Assembly (NCBI RefSeq): GCF_032925565.1
Contig: NZ_CP136708.1
Coordinates: forward strand, 4,092,001 to 4,156,000
DNA length: 64,000 nucleotides
Origin: Alteromonas sp. CI.11.F.A3
GTDB taxonomy: Bacteria > Pseudomonadota > Gammaproteobacteria > Enterobacterales > Alteromonadaceae
Reading direction: 5' to 3'
Position numbers and translations under genes: made by a program. The notes beneath the pieces were generated by a model. That model was not told where the DNA came from and ran no database searches. It saw only the letters and a list, made by a program, of their open reading frames with translations. Positions 1-8,214 of this stretch are shown here, in pieces. Every line of letters begins with the position of its first letter. The stretch's first letter is position 1.

Positions 1-362
1 CCTAGCATTACTGGGTATGGCACCAATCGTATAAATTTCCCTAGCTTAAATACCCCACAGAGTATTTGCAGTAAGCCGGCTAGAATAACGGCGGCAAACA
101 GATATTGAACGCCATGCTGTGCCACTAGTGCCACCATGACCACGGCCATAGCACCTGTCGCACCAGAAATCATTCCTGGACGCCCGCCAATGGCTGACGT
201 GATAAGTCCCATCATAAATGCGGCATACAACCCAATCATGGGCTCAACACCAGCAACAAATGCAAAAGCAACCGCTTCTGGTACCAGTGCTAGTGCAACG
301 GTAATACCAGAAAGCACGTCATTTTTTACATTACTATCTCGATTAGTAATTAAATCAAACAT
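1..362 (-). CDS. SulP family anion transporter, N-terminal fragment
   Basis: The reverse strand is open from an ATG at 362 to the window edge, giving about 120 N-terminal residues with the C-terminus cut off. The sequence is strongly hydrophobic and carries typical SulP N-terminal features: a short cytoplasmic start ([19 protein letters not shown]), then [17 protein letters not shown], a GLYAAFMMG segment and [17 protein letters not shown]. SulP proteins are inner-membrane secondary transporters of sulfate, bicarbonate or other anions. The substrate cannot be told from this part, and the C-terminal STAS domain, if present, lies outside the window. Family identification is confident; the individual function is open. 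Confidence 0.85.
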   Translation of the reverse strand, partial: MFDLITNRDSNVKNDVLSGITVALALVPEAVAFAFVAGVEPMIGLYAAFMMGLITSAIGGRPGMISGATGAMAVVMVALVAQHGVQYLFAAVILAGLLQILCGVFKLGKFIRLVPYPVML

Positions 363-688
363 GTTTTCTCAGGAGTTTAGAGGTTTTAGGGGTCGTGCGT
401 TGTCAGTATAGCTGTGGATGCTATAAATCACTGTCTTGCACAAATTTTGGTGCGATTCTACCACCATTAATGCTTAAAATCTTTTAATAGAATGTTAATC
501 GTACAGAGGATTTTAAGCTGACAAGACTGGCTTTCCATGGCATCGTAGCAAGCTTAGTTTTTATCTAGCAAATGATGCGTCGTTTATTGTCATTGACGCT
601 CTCAATTGTATTCTCACTGATTTTTTAAACTACGTCGCTGACACTTTTTGCGGCGAGGTGTATTTTGACCAACCGATAAGGAGTGGAA
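363..688. other. Divergent intergenic region, SulP gene / small membrane protein
   Basis: This 326-bp stretch lies between the SulP start (362, reverse) and the small membrane protein start (689, forward), so it should hold both promoters. It is AT-rich. I found no convincing tRNA, ORF or strong palindrome, and I cannot assign -35/-10 elements with confidence. Confidence 0.4.
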
Positions 689-973
689 GTGGTCCCTTAT
701 TTACTCACTATTTTATGCGTGCTGGTGGCTGGCGCTATTCATTGGGCATTTCCAAAAACCTTTTGGAAATCTACGTTAATGTCCACCGCTGTCATTTTGC
801 TATTTTCTATTGCCGCTTTATTTATCTTCAAAGCATCCGGCATGCTAATGACTGAGACGGGTGAAGATCCTGACTTTTCCGGTAAATTACTGATGATTAC
901 TGCGTTGATGTCTTTCTTCGGGCTGCTTATTTCTATTTTTGTCGGCTGGTTTCTGCGCGTAGTAAGAGCCTAG
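689..973 (+). CDS. Small integral membrane protein, unknown function
   Basis: This 94-residue hydrophobic protein has three predicted membrane segments: roughly residues 1-20 (VPYLLTILCVLVAGAIHWAF), 28-48 and 68-92. An AAGGAG ribosome-binding site lies at 678-683. It overlaps the GTG at 683 but sits 5 nt from the GTG at 689, so 689 is the better start. The protein ends in basic residues (RVVRA), which suggests a cytoplasmic C-terminus. I do not recognise a family with an assigned function. It is divergent from the SulP gene and followed by a hairpin at 1002-1033. Confidence 0.65.
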   Translation: MVPYLLTILCVLVAGAIHWAFPKTFWKSTLMSTAVILLFSIAALFIFKASGMLMTETGEDPDFSGKLLMITALMSFFGLLISIFVGWFLRVVRA

Positions 974-1001
974 TAAGCGCGTAATAACAAATATTAAGCG
1001 A

Positions 1002-1033
1002 GGTGCAAGGCTAAGATTATCTTAACTTGCACC
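1002..1033 (+). terminator. Hairpin downstream of the small membrane protein gene
   Basis: GGTGCAAG at 1002-1009 pairs exactly with CTTGCACC at 1026-1033, and an inner TAAGA/TCTTA pair extends the stem with small bulges. It begins 28 bp after the stop codon at 973. No U-tract follows, so a classical Rho-independent terminator is doubtful; it could instead be a processed or protective 3' structure. Confidence 0.4.
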
Positions 1034-1230
1034 GTTATCGAGCATAAAACGTATCACACGTAGTACTGGTTACAGGTGTTGGCTCAAAAACCCATCTCCC
1101 TTAAATTCCACTTTAACAAATATTCTATTAAAAACAGACACTTAAGAAAACCTATTCAAGAAAGGTACGTTAAGGCATAGGCATTGCTTTTATAAACTAT
1201 TCAATTAGTCCGCTAAATCCATAACGTATC

Positions 1231-2595
1231 ATGCAAACAGACCATGAAATAACGTCCCCTACGCATTATAGCGATGCCACTAAGCGCTTCTTGCTCGCCG
1301 CCAAACGCGCCGAGATTACGGTGCTTGAGCAGCTATCCAGCAACTGCCGTATTGTTATTTCGGTTCGTAATATGGTGCATGCTCTGCAGCGCGAACGTGG
1401 TGCCACCAACATTTATTTAGCGTCTAAAGGTGATAGGTTTGCAGGGCAGCGCGCCACTCATATTGAAGCAAGCTGTGAAGCAGAATCGATGTTACGCAGT
1501 CAACTCAAGTCACTGTATTTAACCGATAGCCATGACACCGCTAACCCTCGTTTGTTAAGCAGTATTACCTTAGCGCTGCAAGGCATTGATTACCTGCCAG
1601 TACTTCGTGAACAAGCGAAAAATTTAACCTTGTCCCCGCTAGATTCCACTCGCGCCTATTGCCGCTTAGTCGCTGGGCTACTGACTGTTATTTTTGAAGC
1701 CGCTGACATTGCGAGCGACCCAGTGATAACCCGCCTTTTAGTTGCACTTTTCAACTTTATGCAGGGTAAAGAATATGCGGGGCAAGAACGCGCATGGGGC
1801 GCTATTGGCTTTGCAGAGACGCACTTTGATAAGCGATTATGCGATAAACTCAGTGCCCTTCAACACGCCCAGCAGCATCACTTTACCGTGTTTAATGAAT
1901 TCGCCCGTTCTTGTCATAAAGACGCTTACGAGCTTTTAGATGGCAGCCCTGCTGCACACGATATTAATCAATTACGTAAAATGATTGCACAACTTGCTGA
2001 TGGTAGCCCCATTGCAGCTGAAATTAGTGAAGTGTGGTTCGATGTGGCCACGCGGCGTATTGATGCCATGCAAGAAATTGAAAATAAACTCACCGACAGC
2101 TTAACTAAAGAAGCGCAAACTAAAGTCAGTAATGCGCATCATGAAATGAAAAACCATCAACGGTTGATTGAAAGCTTTACCGATGAACATGCGCAAGATG
2201 GTTCACCCCTTACTATGCTGTTTGACCCTAGCATGCCTGGTTTGGTGGAAGACAGTGATCTGGGGCTGCTACAGCATGATACAACTGGCTCGGGTAACAA
2301 CGCAGATATTAGTGAGCAGACACAAACCCTGTCTGCGCATCGCTCATTTTACGATTTGTTGCGAGGGCAAGCCCAGTATATTGAAGATATGAGTCGTGAG
2401 TTAGAAGAAGCGAAACGCGCGATTACCGAACACAAGTTAGTAGATAGAGCTAAACTCATTCTTATGCAGCAATTTCAATTAAATGAAAATGATGCATATC
2501 GAAAGCTTCAAAAACAAGCCATGAATGAACATAAAAAGCTTACCGACATTGCTGCTACTGTTGTTGAAATATCAAATAGAGCGAACCAACGCTGA
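1231..2595 (+). CDS. nasR: NasR-like nitrate/nitrite-sensing transcription antiterminator (NIT + ANTAR)
   Basis: The 454-residue protein has a long helical N-terminal region (about 30-300) matching the NIT nitrate/nitrite-sensing domain, including the ALQRERGATNIYLAS stretch typical of the first helix. The C-terminal 60 residues (about 385-445, EEAKRAITEHKLVDRAKLILMQ...) form an ANTAR RNA-binding domain. In Klebsiella, NasR binds nitrate and prevents termination in the nasF leader, switching on assimilatory nitrate reduction. No nitrate reductase or transporter gene is in this window, so the target leader lies elsewhere. Siroheme synthase (cysG) is about 33 kb away. The gene overlaps the convergent downstream gene by 24 bp. 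Confidence 0.85.
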   Translation: MQTDHEITSPTHYSDATKRFLLAAKRAEITVLEQLSSNCRIVISVRNMVHALQRERGATNIYLASKGDRFAGQRATHIEASCEAESMLRSQLKSLYLTDSHDTANPRLLSSITLALQGIDYLPVLREQAKNLTLSPLDSTRAYCRLVAGLLTVIFEAADIASDPVITRLLVALFNFMQGKEYAGQERAWGAIGFAETHFDKRLCDKLSALQHAQQHHFTVFNEFARSCHKDAYELLDGSPAAHDINQLRKMIAQLADGSPIAAEISEVWFDVATRRIDAMQEIENKLTDSLTKEAQTKVSNAHHEMKNHQRLIESFTDEHAQDGSPLTMLFDPSMPGLVEDSDLGLLQHDTTGSGNNADISEQTQTLSAHRSFYDLLRGQAQYIEDMSRELEEAKRAITEHKLVDRAKLILMQQFQLNENDAYRKLQKQAMNEHKKLTDIAATVVEISNRANQR

Positions 2596-3219
2596 ACCTA
2601 AAGTAAGTTGCGGCCACGTTACCAGCCAATTTTTCGTTTTCACTCGTTGGGTAAACACGTCATCTCTAGGGTGGCGAGGGTTTATTGAAATCCTACCGGC
2701 AAAATTACTTGAAAGCCCATAGGGCGCAAGCATATCAAACTTATCACTCCCCTCTTTTGGGCAAAGCCTGATGGCGACACAGGTTTCTTTTTCCACCCAA
2801 TAACTAATGGCTTCTTCGCAATCTCTATAAGCGTTATGACCATGGTTCAGATGCATACGCGCCTGATTCTTCACTTGCCAGTGGGCTGATGGCACTTGCG
2901 AAGTTAACGCTTTTTCTATATTGAGCTCGGTGTCTTTTGAGGTATCTGATGGGTTGAAGTAAATAACATCGATATCGTTTAACGGCGTAGCTTTCTTATA
3001 GCCATGGAGCTCATCCCATATGGCATTACGTAGAAATCCCGCCGCTAAATACCCTTGGGGCAGGTTTAGCGCTTTGAGCGCAGTCAAACACTGCATGCGG
3101 TAGAGATCAGCGGTTAGCACACGGCTAACCGCTGATCGGGCTTTGCTTTCTATACTGGCCATGTTGGCTGTGCTAGCTGCGCTTTCGTTACTGCCTTTAC
3201 TTTTGGGGTTCGTCATCAT
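2572..3219 (-). CDS. Nucleotidyltransferase-fold protein (NTP_transf_6 / DUF925 type)
   Basis: This 215-residue protein has the family hallmarks AAGFLRNAIWDELHG and PLNDIDVIYF (about residues 60-90). The latter is an N-D-I-D acidic pair expected to bind metal in a polymerase-beta type nucleotidyltransferase fold. A second block (NPRHPRDDVFTQRVKTKNWL) near the C-terminus is also typical. The substrate of this family is unknown. The N-terminal 35 residues are Ser/Ala-rich and probably disordered. The 3' end overlaps nasR tail to tail. A 14-bp tandem repeat lies just upstream. Confidence 0.8.
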   Translation of the reverse strand: MMTNPKSKGSNESAASTANMASIESKARSAVSRVLTADLYRMQCLTALKALNLPQGYLAAGFLRNAIWDELHGYKKATPLNDIDVIYFNPSDTSKDTELNIEKALTSQVPSAHWQVKNQARMHLNHGHNAYRDCEEAISYWVEKETCVAIRLCPKEGSDKFDMLAPYGLSSNFAGRISINPRHPRDDVFTQRVKTKNWLVTWPQLTLGSALVRSI

Positions 3220-3240
3220 TGAAGCCGTTTACTTGAGCAG

Positions 3241-3296
3241 ACTAATTTCATAAGGCTAATTTCATAAGACTAATTTCATAAGACTAATTTCATAAG
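3241..3296. repeat. Four tandem 14-bp repeats
   Basis: The unit ACTAATTTCATAAG occurs at 3241-3254, 3269-3282 and 3283-3296. The copy at 3255-3268 differs only in its first base (G for A). A decayed partial copy (ATTAAT) follows. The array lies between two reverse-strand genes, 22 bp upstream of the nucleotidyltransferase-fold gene start, so it falls in that gene's leader or promoter and could vary in copy number. Confidence 0.9.
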
Positions 3297-3344
3297 ATTA
3301 ATGAAAAGGCCAACATTGAAAAGCTAGCAAGAGAAAGCTAGGCG

Positions 3345-4025
3345 TTATTTCGAATGCTCAGAACGAATGCGCAGATTCCTTTGCCATTTGATCACATAGA
3401 AACTAAATGCGGCTATCGCCCCCCCTCCCAACCATCCTGCTATTACGTCGGTCGGCCAATGCACGCCTAATTGCACTCGACTCAGGCCAATCATAAATAC
3501 CAATAGTGTAGTCAGAGAATATACCCAAACTTTTAACTTAACTTTTGTGATAGAAAAACAAAACAGCCTAGCAATACAGAAGTAAACAAGGGTAGACATC
3601 ATGGCATGAGCAGAAGGGAAGCTTTGCGTCAATACGGTAACTTGATGGCCAGACAGCGGCGGTCTAGGGCGGTCTATACCGGCTTTAAGGACAAAGGTAA
3701 TGACCAAACCTGCTGCTACCGCTATTAGTAGCGTAAATGCTTTTTTAGGATGCCCGGTCAATTTCAACCAACCGGCAACGGCAAGTGAAAAAAAGATAAG
3801 TACTTCATTACTGCCAAGTGCGGTGAAGTTTTCAAAGAAGCGTTGAACCACCCCCGGCATATTGTCCCACACCAACATTTCAATGACGGCTTGGTCGAAA
3901 GGCGCTAATACTTCCATGGTGGCAAATAGCATTAGCAGCAAAAAGCCACCACCTAATAACACCACTTGCACCGTGGGTGTTTTTACTATTTGCAAATACG
4001 CATTGACCGAACTTTTTACTTCCAT
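3345..4025 (-). CDS. PAP2 family membrane phosphatase
   Basis: This 226-residue polytopic protein contains the three PAP2 phosphatase signatures: KAGIDRPRP (about 114-122), PSAH (about 138-141) and SRVQLGVHWPTDVIAG (about 182-197). These hold the Lys/Arg, Ser-His and Arg-His-Asp catalytic residues. Five or six membrane helices are visible. Likely substrates are lipid phosphates such as undecaprenyl pyrophosphate, phosphatidylglycerol phosphate or phosphatidic acid, cleaved on the periplasmic face; sequence alone cannot choose between them. An AGGAG lies 11 nt before the ATG. The gene sits 77 bp downstream of bolA on the same strand. Confidence 0.88.
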   Translation of the reverse strand: MEVKSSVNAYLQIVKTPTVQVVLLGGGFLLLMLFATMEVLAPFDQAVIEMLVWDNMPGVVQRFFENFTALGSNEVLIFFSLAVAGWLKLTGHPKKAFTLLIAVAAGLVITFVLKAGIDRPRPPLSGHQVTVLTQSFPSAHAMMSTLVYFCIARLFCFSITKVKLKVWVYSLTTLLVFMIGLSRVQLGVHWPTDVIAGWLGGGAIAAFSFYVIKWQRNLRIRSEHSK

Positions 4026-4102
4026 GTTACGTAGCGCTCCTATTGGGGCTATAGAAAATTAAAATGAATACTTAATTAAGGAATGAAACGAATAAATACG
4101 CG

Positions 4103-4417
4103 TTAAGACTTGCTGCCACCTAAACACGCTGGAGATGTTAGTGCTTCGCCACCTCGTGCTACCCACTCTGTTGGGGTATAAGTGTGTAATGCTAGCGCAT
4201 GTACAGGCCCTTTCAAGGCTTCATCGACCAACGTATTAATTTCACGATGACGAGCAATTAAACGTTTGCCTTCAAAGGCCTCAGTCACCACGGTTACTTT
4301 GAAATGACTTTGTGCACCGTCAGGTACATTGTGCATAAAGCTCTCGTCTTCTACCTTTAATAAAACAGGTGAAAGTGCGCTGGTAATGGTCGATTCAATA
4401 AATTCTTTAACATTCAT
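4103..4417 (-). CDS. bolA: BolA family protein
   Basis: The 104-residue protein has the BolA fold: a DESFMHNVPDGAQSHFKVTVVTEAFEGKRLIARHREIN core (in two pieces here, about residues 24-61) followed by VHALALHTYTPTEW. The conserved His in the VHALALHT segment is the position used for [2Fe-2S] binding with monothiol glutaredoxins. BolA proteins act in iron-sulfur trafficking and in stress morphology. Length fits E. coli BolA. The ATG is 7 bp after the alkB stop, so the two are probably co-transcribed. Confidence 0.9.
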   Translation of the reverse strand: MNVKEFIESTITSALSPVLLKVEDESFMHNVPDGAQSHFKVTVVTEAFEGKRLIARHREINTLVDEALKGPVHALALHTYTPTEWVARGGEALTSPACLGGSKS

Positions 4418-4424
4418 ATGAAAA

Positions 4425-5054
4425 CTACTTGGTTGAAATTAAATGCCGGAAAGTAAGGTTAATTCTACCACCGATATCTTTAGTCGTCTTAGCAATACCG
4501 TGCAGATAATGCGATTGAGTGGTTTCACCCATAACCAACAGACTACCGTGCTCTAATAGTTGGGTATAACGCGCGCCGGTTTCTTTGTGTTTGAACACAA
4601 AAGGCCGAGATTCGCCAAAAGTTACCGACGCCACCACCGGGTTTGGCCCAAGTTCTGGCTCATCATCAGCATGCATACTCATACTGTCTTGACCATGTCG
4701 ATACCAGTTTGCCAGCACACTGTTAAAAGGAATATGACAAACCTCGATACATTTATCCCGAATAGCTGCCAGCTCTTGAGTCCAAGGTTGCGGTGCAAGC
4801 TTAATACCTGAATATTTATAAAAACACTCAGGATCACCATGCCAAGCCTGTAATCTAGGCACGTCTAGGCGCTTTCCATACATGCGGATAGTATCTTGTC
4901 GCCATGGCAATGTGCTTTCAAACACACCTTGATAGTCATTCGCTTGCTCTGAGCTAAGCCATTGCGGATAATAGCGCACCTCAGCTTCTGGCAACGGTAG
5001 CGTAATGGGTGAGTTTTTCGCTGCTTTTGCGTCAGTAAAAAGTGGTAATTGCAT
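4425..5054 (-). CDS. alkB: AlkB-like 2-oxoglutarate/Fe(II) dioxygenase (alkylated nucleic acid repair)
   Basis: This 209-residue protein shows the dioxygenase metal triad H128-x-D130 (MHADDE) and H185 (SHYLHGI), with 2-oxoglutarate-binding arginines in RINLTFRH (R197, R203). The N(S)VLANWYRHGQDSM lead-in is typical of the ALKBH2/ALKBH3-like branch. Such enzymes remove 1-methyladenine and 3-methylcytosine lesions by oxidative demethylation. The gene heads a likely alkB-bolA unit and is divergent from rlmG, with only 30 bp between start codons. No Ada-type regulator is nearby. Confidence 0.88.
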   Translation of the reverse strand: MQLPLFTDAKAAKNSPITLPLPEAEVRYYPQWLSSEQANDYQGVFESTLPWRQDTIRMYGKRLDVPRLQAWHGDPECFYKYSGIKLAPQPWTQELAAIRDKCIEVCHIPFNSVLANWYRHGQDSMSMHADDEPELGPNPVVASVTFGESRPFVFKHKETGARYTQLLEHGSLLVMGETTQSHYLHGIAKTTKDIGGRINLTFRHLISTK

Positions 5055-5084
5055 AACCCCCCGATAACTTTAGACAAGAAAATA

Positions 5085-6287
5085 ATGAATACAGAATTTT
5101 CAATGGCAGAGCGCCAGTTTACCTTAATACGCTACCCTGAAAAACATCAGCACAAAAGCCTACAAGCGTGGGACAGTGCCGATGAGCTGCTTATTGAGCA
5201 TGTTGAAGCACACCTTGATGCGTCATCTACCTTGGGCCCCATCCTCATTTTTAATGACGACTTTGGTACCCTTGGCTGTTGGTTTACGCAGTATAATCCT
5301 ATTTGGATTTCAGATTCGTATATTAGCGTGCGATCATTACAAGAAAACCTCAGGCGTAACCATTTAAAACCGGTTATGAATGAGGAAGGCGCGCTAACGT
5401 CACCCGTGACAAGTTTAACCAGTGTTGAAAGCCTTACTTTCATGCCAGAGCGTGCCCCAAGCGTAATTATGCTGAAAGTGCCGCGCACGCTGGCTTTACT
5501 TGAACAACAGCTTATCGATATTAAGCGATATGCAGCGCCTGGTACGCATATTGTGGCGGCGGGTAAAATAAAAGCTGTGACCAAGTCGGTATCTGCCTTA
5601 TTCGAGAAAATCATTGGCCCAGCTAAAACCTCCTTAGCAAAGAAGAAGTCGCGATTGGTTTTTAGTACTCTTGATGAAAGTATTGCTCCTATTCCCTCGC
5701 CTTACCCTGAAACATGGGAATGCAAGGGCGCCACAGGCCAAACCTTCGTATTAAAAAACCACGCAAATGTATTTTCTCGCCAGTCGTTAGATATTGGTGC
5801 CCGTCTTATGCTTGAGCACATGACGGTAAGCGCTAATGAAACCGTGGTCGATTTAGGCTGCGGCAATGGCGTGTTAGGCGTTAACGCCTTAGCTTTGGCC
5901 GGCGACTGCAAAGTTATATTCATTGATGAGTCTTTTATGGCTGTGGAAAGTGCACGATTAAATGTTCTTGAGAATTTCCCAGACAAAATTGATCAATGTG
6001 AGTTTATTGCCAGTAACTGCCTTGAAAGCTTGCTAGAAAAGCAACAATCACCTTGGGTAACCAAGATATTGTGTAACCCGCCTTTCCATCAACAAAATGC
6101 CATTACCGACCATATTGCCTGGCAAATGTTTAACGACTCAAAACACGCCTTGGTAAAAGGTGGGCAATTGGTGGTGGTTGGAAACAGACACCTTGAACAT
6201 CACGTTAAACTTAAACGCATGTTTGGTGGTTCAGACGTGCTGGCAAGCGACAAAAAATTTGTTATTTTGGGTACCGCTAAACGATAA
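5085..6287 (+). CDS. rlmG: 23S rRNA (guanine(1835)-N2)-methyltransferase
   Basis: This 400-residue protein aligns throughout with RlmG. It has an inactive N-terminal methyltransferase-like domain (PLQAW-like start, ILIFNDDFGTLGCW, KVPRTLALLEQQL) and a C-terminal SAM domain with DLGCGNGVLG (about 254-263), FIDESFMAVESARLNV and the catalytic NPPFHQQ (about 331-337). It methylates G1835 of 23S rRNA. A longer frame begins at a TTG at 5049 inside the divergent alkB start. The ATG at 5085 is chosen because it avoids that overlap and suits the family length. The cyclophilin gene follows almost immediately. Confidence 0.93.
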   Translation: MNTEFSMAERQFTLIRYPEKHQHKSLQAWDSADELLIEHVEAHLDASSTLGPILIFNDDFGTLGCWFTQYNPIWISDSYISVRSLQENLRRNHLKPVMNEEGALTSPVTSLTSVESLTFMPERAPSVIMLKVPRTLALLEQQLIDIKRYAAPGTHIVAAGKIKAVTKSVSALFEKIIGPAKTSLAKKKSRLVFSTLDESIAPIPSPYPETWECKGATGQTFVLKNHANVFSRQSLDIGARLMLEHMTVSANETVVDLGCGNGVLGVNALALAGDCKVIFIDESFMAVESARLNVLENFPDKIDQCEFIASNCLESLLEKQQSPWVTKILCNPPFHQQNAITDHIAWQMFNDSKHALVKGGQLVVVGNRHLEHHVKLKRMFGGSDVLASDKKFVILGTAKR

Positions 6288-6296
6288 GGAATGCAC

Positions 6297-6920
6297 ATGT
6301 TAAAACCGCTTATAACGGCCTTACTTTTCTCAGCTCTCGTTTTTACGTCTGCAGCAATTAGCCCTAATGCATTGGCGGCTAAAAAAGACGATGGCTCACA
6401 AATTCAGCCTGATAACTATTACCCTAGAGTAAAAATTGAAACCTCTATGGGCGATATTGTGGTTGAATTAGACCGCCGACGTGCGCCGATTACTGTGAAT
6501 AACTTTTTGCGTTATGTAGACAAGCGCAGTTATGAAAACACTATTTTCCATCGCATTGTGCCAGGGTTTGTGGTGCAAGGCGGAGGCTATACCACCGATT
6601 TTGAGGGTAAGTCTAATTATCCAGAAATATTTAACGAGTCGGGCAACGGGCTTACCAACGATTTGCACACCATCGCTATGGCTCGGCAAGATGATCCACA
6701 TACCGCAAATCGTCAGTTTTTCTTCAACGTGAATGACAACGAAACATTAAACCCAGGTCGAGACTGGGGCTATGCGGTTTTTGGCATGATTGTAGAAGGT
6801 GAAGATATTGTTGATGCGATGTCTGAAGTAGAAACTGAATACTCGTTAGTGCTTAACACCAATAATGTCCCCATTGAGCCTATTATCATTAAAAAGGTTA
6901 CCGTACTTCCGCCGTTCTAA
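6297..6920 (+). CDS. Periplasmic cyclophilin-type peptidyl-prolyl isomerase
   Basis: This protein of 207 residues starts with a clear signal peptide (MLKPLITALLFSALVF..., cleavage probably after ALA near residue 27). A compact cyclophilin domain follows: VKIETSMGDIVVELD, NFLRYVD, FHRIVPGFVVQGGG, IAMARQDDPHTANRQFFFNV and WGYAVFGMIVEG. The catalytic Arg in FHRI and the FFFN motif are present. The role is proline isomerisation during protein folding in the periplasm (PpiA-like). AAGGA at 6286-6290 abuts the ATG at 6291 but sits 6 nt before the ATG at 6297, so 6297 is chosen. It lies 9 bp after rlmG and is probably co-transcribed. Confidence 0.9.
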   Translation: MLKPLITALLFSALVFTSAAISPNALAAKKDDGSQIQPDNYYPRVKIETSMGDIVVELDRRRAPITVNNFLRYVDKRSYENTIFHRIVPGFVVQGGGYTTDFEGKSNYPEIFNESGNGLTNDLHTIAMARQDDPHTANRQFFFNVNDNETLNPGRDWGYAVFGMIVEGEDIVDAMSEVETEYSLVLNTNNVPIEPIIIKKVTVLPPF

Positions 6921-7435
6921 CGGCTAGCGTAATCACTGTTTCGCCAGAACAGGGTTTGAACCGGTGTGGACTTATCAATAAAGTAAGGGCCACGTTTTTC
7001 AAACCCTAGCTGGTGTAACAGATGTTGAGAGCGCGTGTTATTGGGGTGGGTAGAAGCGGTAATGAAATGCATATCTTCTTCCATCTCTACCCAATCAATA
7101 ACCGCTTTAGCGGCTTCTAACGCTATCCCCTGTCTACGGGCATTCGGTAGCAGCGCAAAACCTAAATCAGGGCACTTGAAAACATAGCGATTAATCAGCC
7201 CACACACACCATAAGGCGCGTTGGTTTTCTTATTTCTTATTGCCAGTAAGCCGTATTCCCACTCGTTAATTTGCGCATTAACCCGGTCAATATAATCAGC
7301 AGCATCTTCAACACTTGCCACACCACGATTACCAATGAACTGCTTCCATAGCGGGTCTTGGTGCATTTCCACAATCCACAGTTTATCGGCTTGTGTTAGC
7401 GGGCTTAATGCCAACCTTTCAGTTAGTAACAACAT
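6917..7435 (-). CDS. GNAT acetyltransferase, RimJ/RimL type
   Basis: The 172-residue protein begins LLTERLALSPLTQADKLWI, the standard RimL-like opening. It continues with GVCGLINRY, DLGFALLPNARRQGIALEAAKAVIDW (acetyl-CoA-binding loop R/Q-x-x-G-x-A) and THPNNTRSQHLLHQLGFEKRG. Substrate is unknown; relatives acetylate ribosomal protein N-termini or small molecules. The start overlaps the end of the preceding reverse-strand gene by 13 bp, indicating translational coupling. It is tail to tail with the cyclophilin gene, overlapping by 4 bp. Confidence 0.85.
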   Translation of the reverse strand: MLLLTERLALSPLTQADKLWIVEMHQDPLWKQFIGNRGVASVEDAADYIDRVNAQINEWEYGLLAIRNKKTNAPYGVCGLINRYVFKCPDLGFALLPNARRQGIALEAAKAVIDWVEMEEDMHFITASTHPNNTRSQHLLHQLGFEKRGPYFIDKSTPVQTLFWRNSDYASR

Positions 7436-8196
7436 GAATGAGTATGCCTTTGAGTGGATTGCTTTGCCTTATTTAACAGCGTATCTATTTGCGCTAAATG
7501 TTGCTTTGAAATAGCGGCAGCTCTTGGGTAAATCGGGTTTGCTCTGTCGTTAATTCTAGGGTGTTCCCAGCCATGAGTATGCTCAATAAAAGCGTTAGCT
7601 TCACTTACCCCACCATGCTCTAAACAGCCCACAAGACAGGTATCGATATAAGATTGTGAAACTGGGAAGTCGGTACTGGCATGATGACAAAGTAAGGTTT
7701 CGCACAACCAAAGTTGGTGTTGGCTTAACGCCTCGCGAAGCGCAGGGGTGAAAGAGGATTGATAACACAAGGAGGAACTTACATGTTCAATTGCACTAAC
7801 TGGTACTTCCACAAATCGATAATTCTTTTCTCGCGCACGCAATGAAGGGTTTATCTCAGCGGGAATAAGCTGTGCATTTAATTGAGATGTTTTGTCGGCA
7901 ACGGCGCCTACATAGGTTTGTTTTTCTTGCAGACTACGAGTAACCCATGCGCGTTTAAAACCTGAAACACGCACGGGTAAACCTTGAGTATAAATACCTG
8001 AGTGACGCTCCCTGGAATCTCGACTTAGTAAACTGCCGTAACCTAGCACAATATGCTTACTTTGTTGGTTAGCTAAGGTAGCTAACCAACTGTCTTTTAC
8101 TGTGCTTTCTACTGAGCTTTTTGCCGTATTTTTTACCGAGCTTTTTGCCGTATTTTCTAATAAGCAATTTGCTGCTTTTAAGTCTACCAAGCGCAC
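7423..8196 (-). CDS. Gamma-glutamylcyclotransferase-like (AIG2/ChaC fold) protein
   Basis: The core begins at about residue 49 with HIVLGYGSLLSRDSR, the Y-G-S-L substrate loop of the gamma-glutamylcyclotransferase fold. VRVSGFKRAWVTRS and later YRFVEVPVS follow. The fold fits cyclisation of gamma-glutamyl amines, but the catalytic Glu is not certain by eye, so the activity is inferred. A GTG at 8196 starts the frame. The first 40 residues are an unusual Ser/Lys/Thr repeat (ENTAKSSV, KNTAKSSV, ESTVKDSW), encoded by 24-bp DNA repeats. The gene is coupled to the GNAT gene downstream. Confidence 0.7.
   Translation of the reverse strand: MRLVDLKAANCLLENTAKSSVKNTAKSSVESTVKDSWLATLANQQSKHIVLGYGSLLSRDSRERHSGIYTQGLPVRVSGFKRAWVTRSLQEKQTYVGAVADKTSQLNAQLIPAEINPSLRAREKNYRFVEVPVSAIEHVSSSLCYQSSFTPALREALSQHQLWLCETLLCHHASTDFPVSQSYIDTCLVGCLEHGGVSEANAFIEHTHGWEHPRINDRANPIYPRAAAISKQHLAQIDTLLNKAKQSTQRHTHSCCY
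8090..8161 (-). repeat. In-frame 24-bp tandem repeat near the N-terminus of the AIG2-like protein
   Basis: GAGCTTTTTGCCGTATTTT occurs at 8114-8132 and again at 8138-8156, a period of 24 bp. A third diverged copy lies toward 8090. Translated, this gives three eight-residue units: ENTAKSSV, KNTAKSSV and ESTVKDSW. The period is a multiple of three, so copy-number changes would keep the frame. Confidence 0.8.
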
Positions 8197-8214
8197 CCCG
8201 TTTTCGCTGCGATA

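Noticed and set aside
136..411. 91-codon forward frame at the left edge
   Set aside because: It is antisense to the clear SulP transporter frame on the reverse strand.
3241..3296. Short repeats as a possible CRISPR array
   Set aside because: The units are directly tandem with no spacers and no cas genes are present, so it is a simple tandem repeat.
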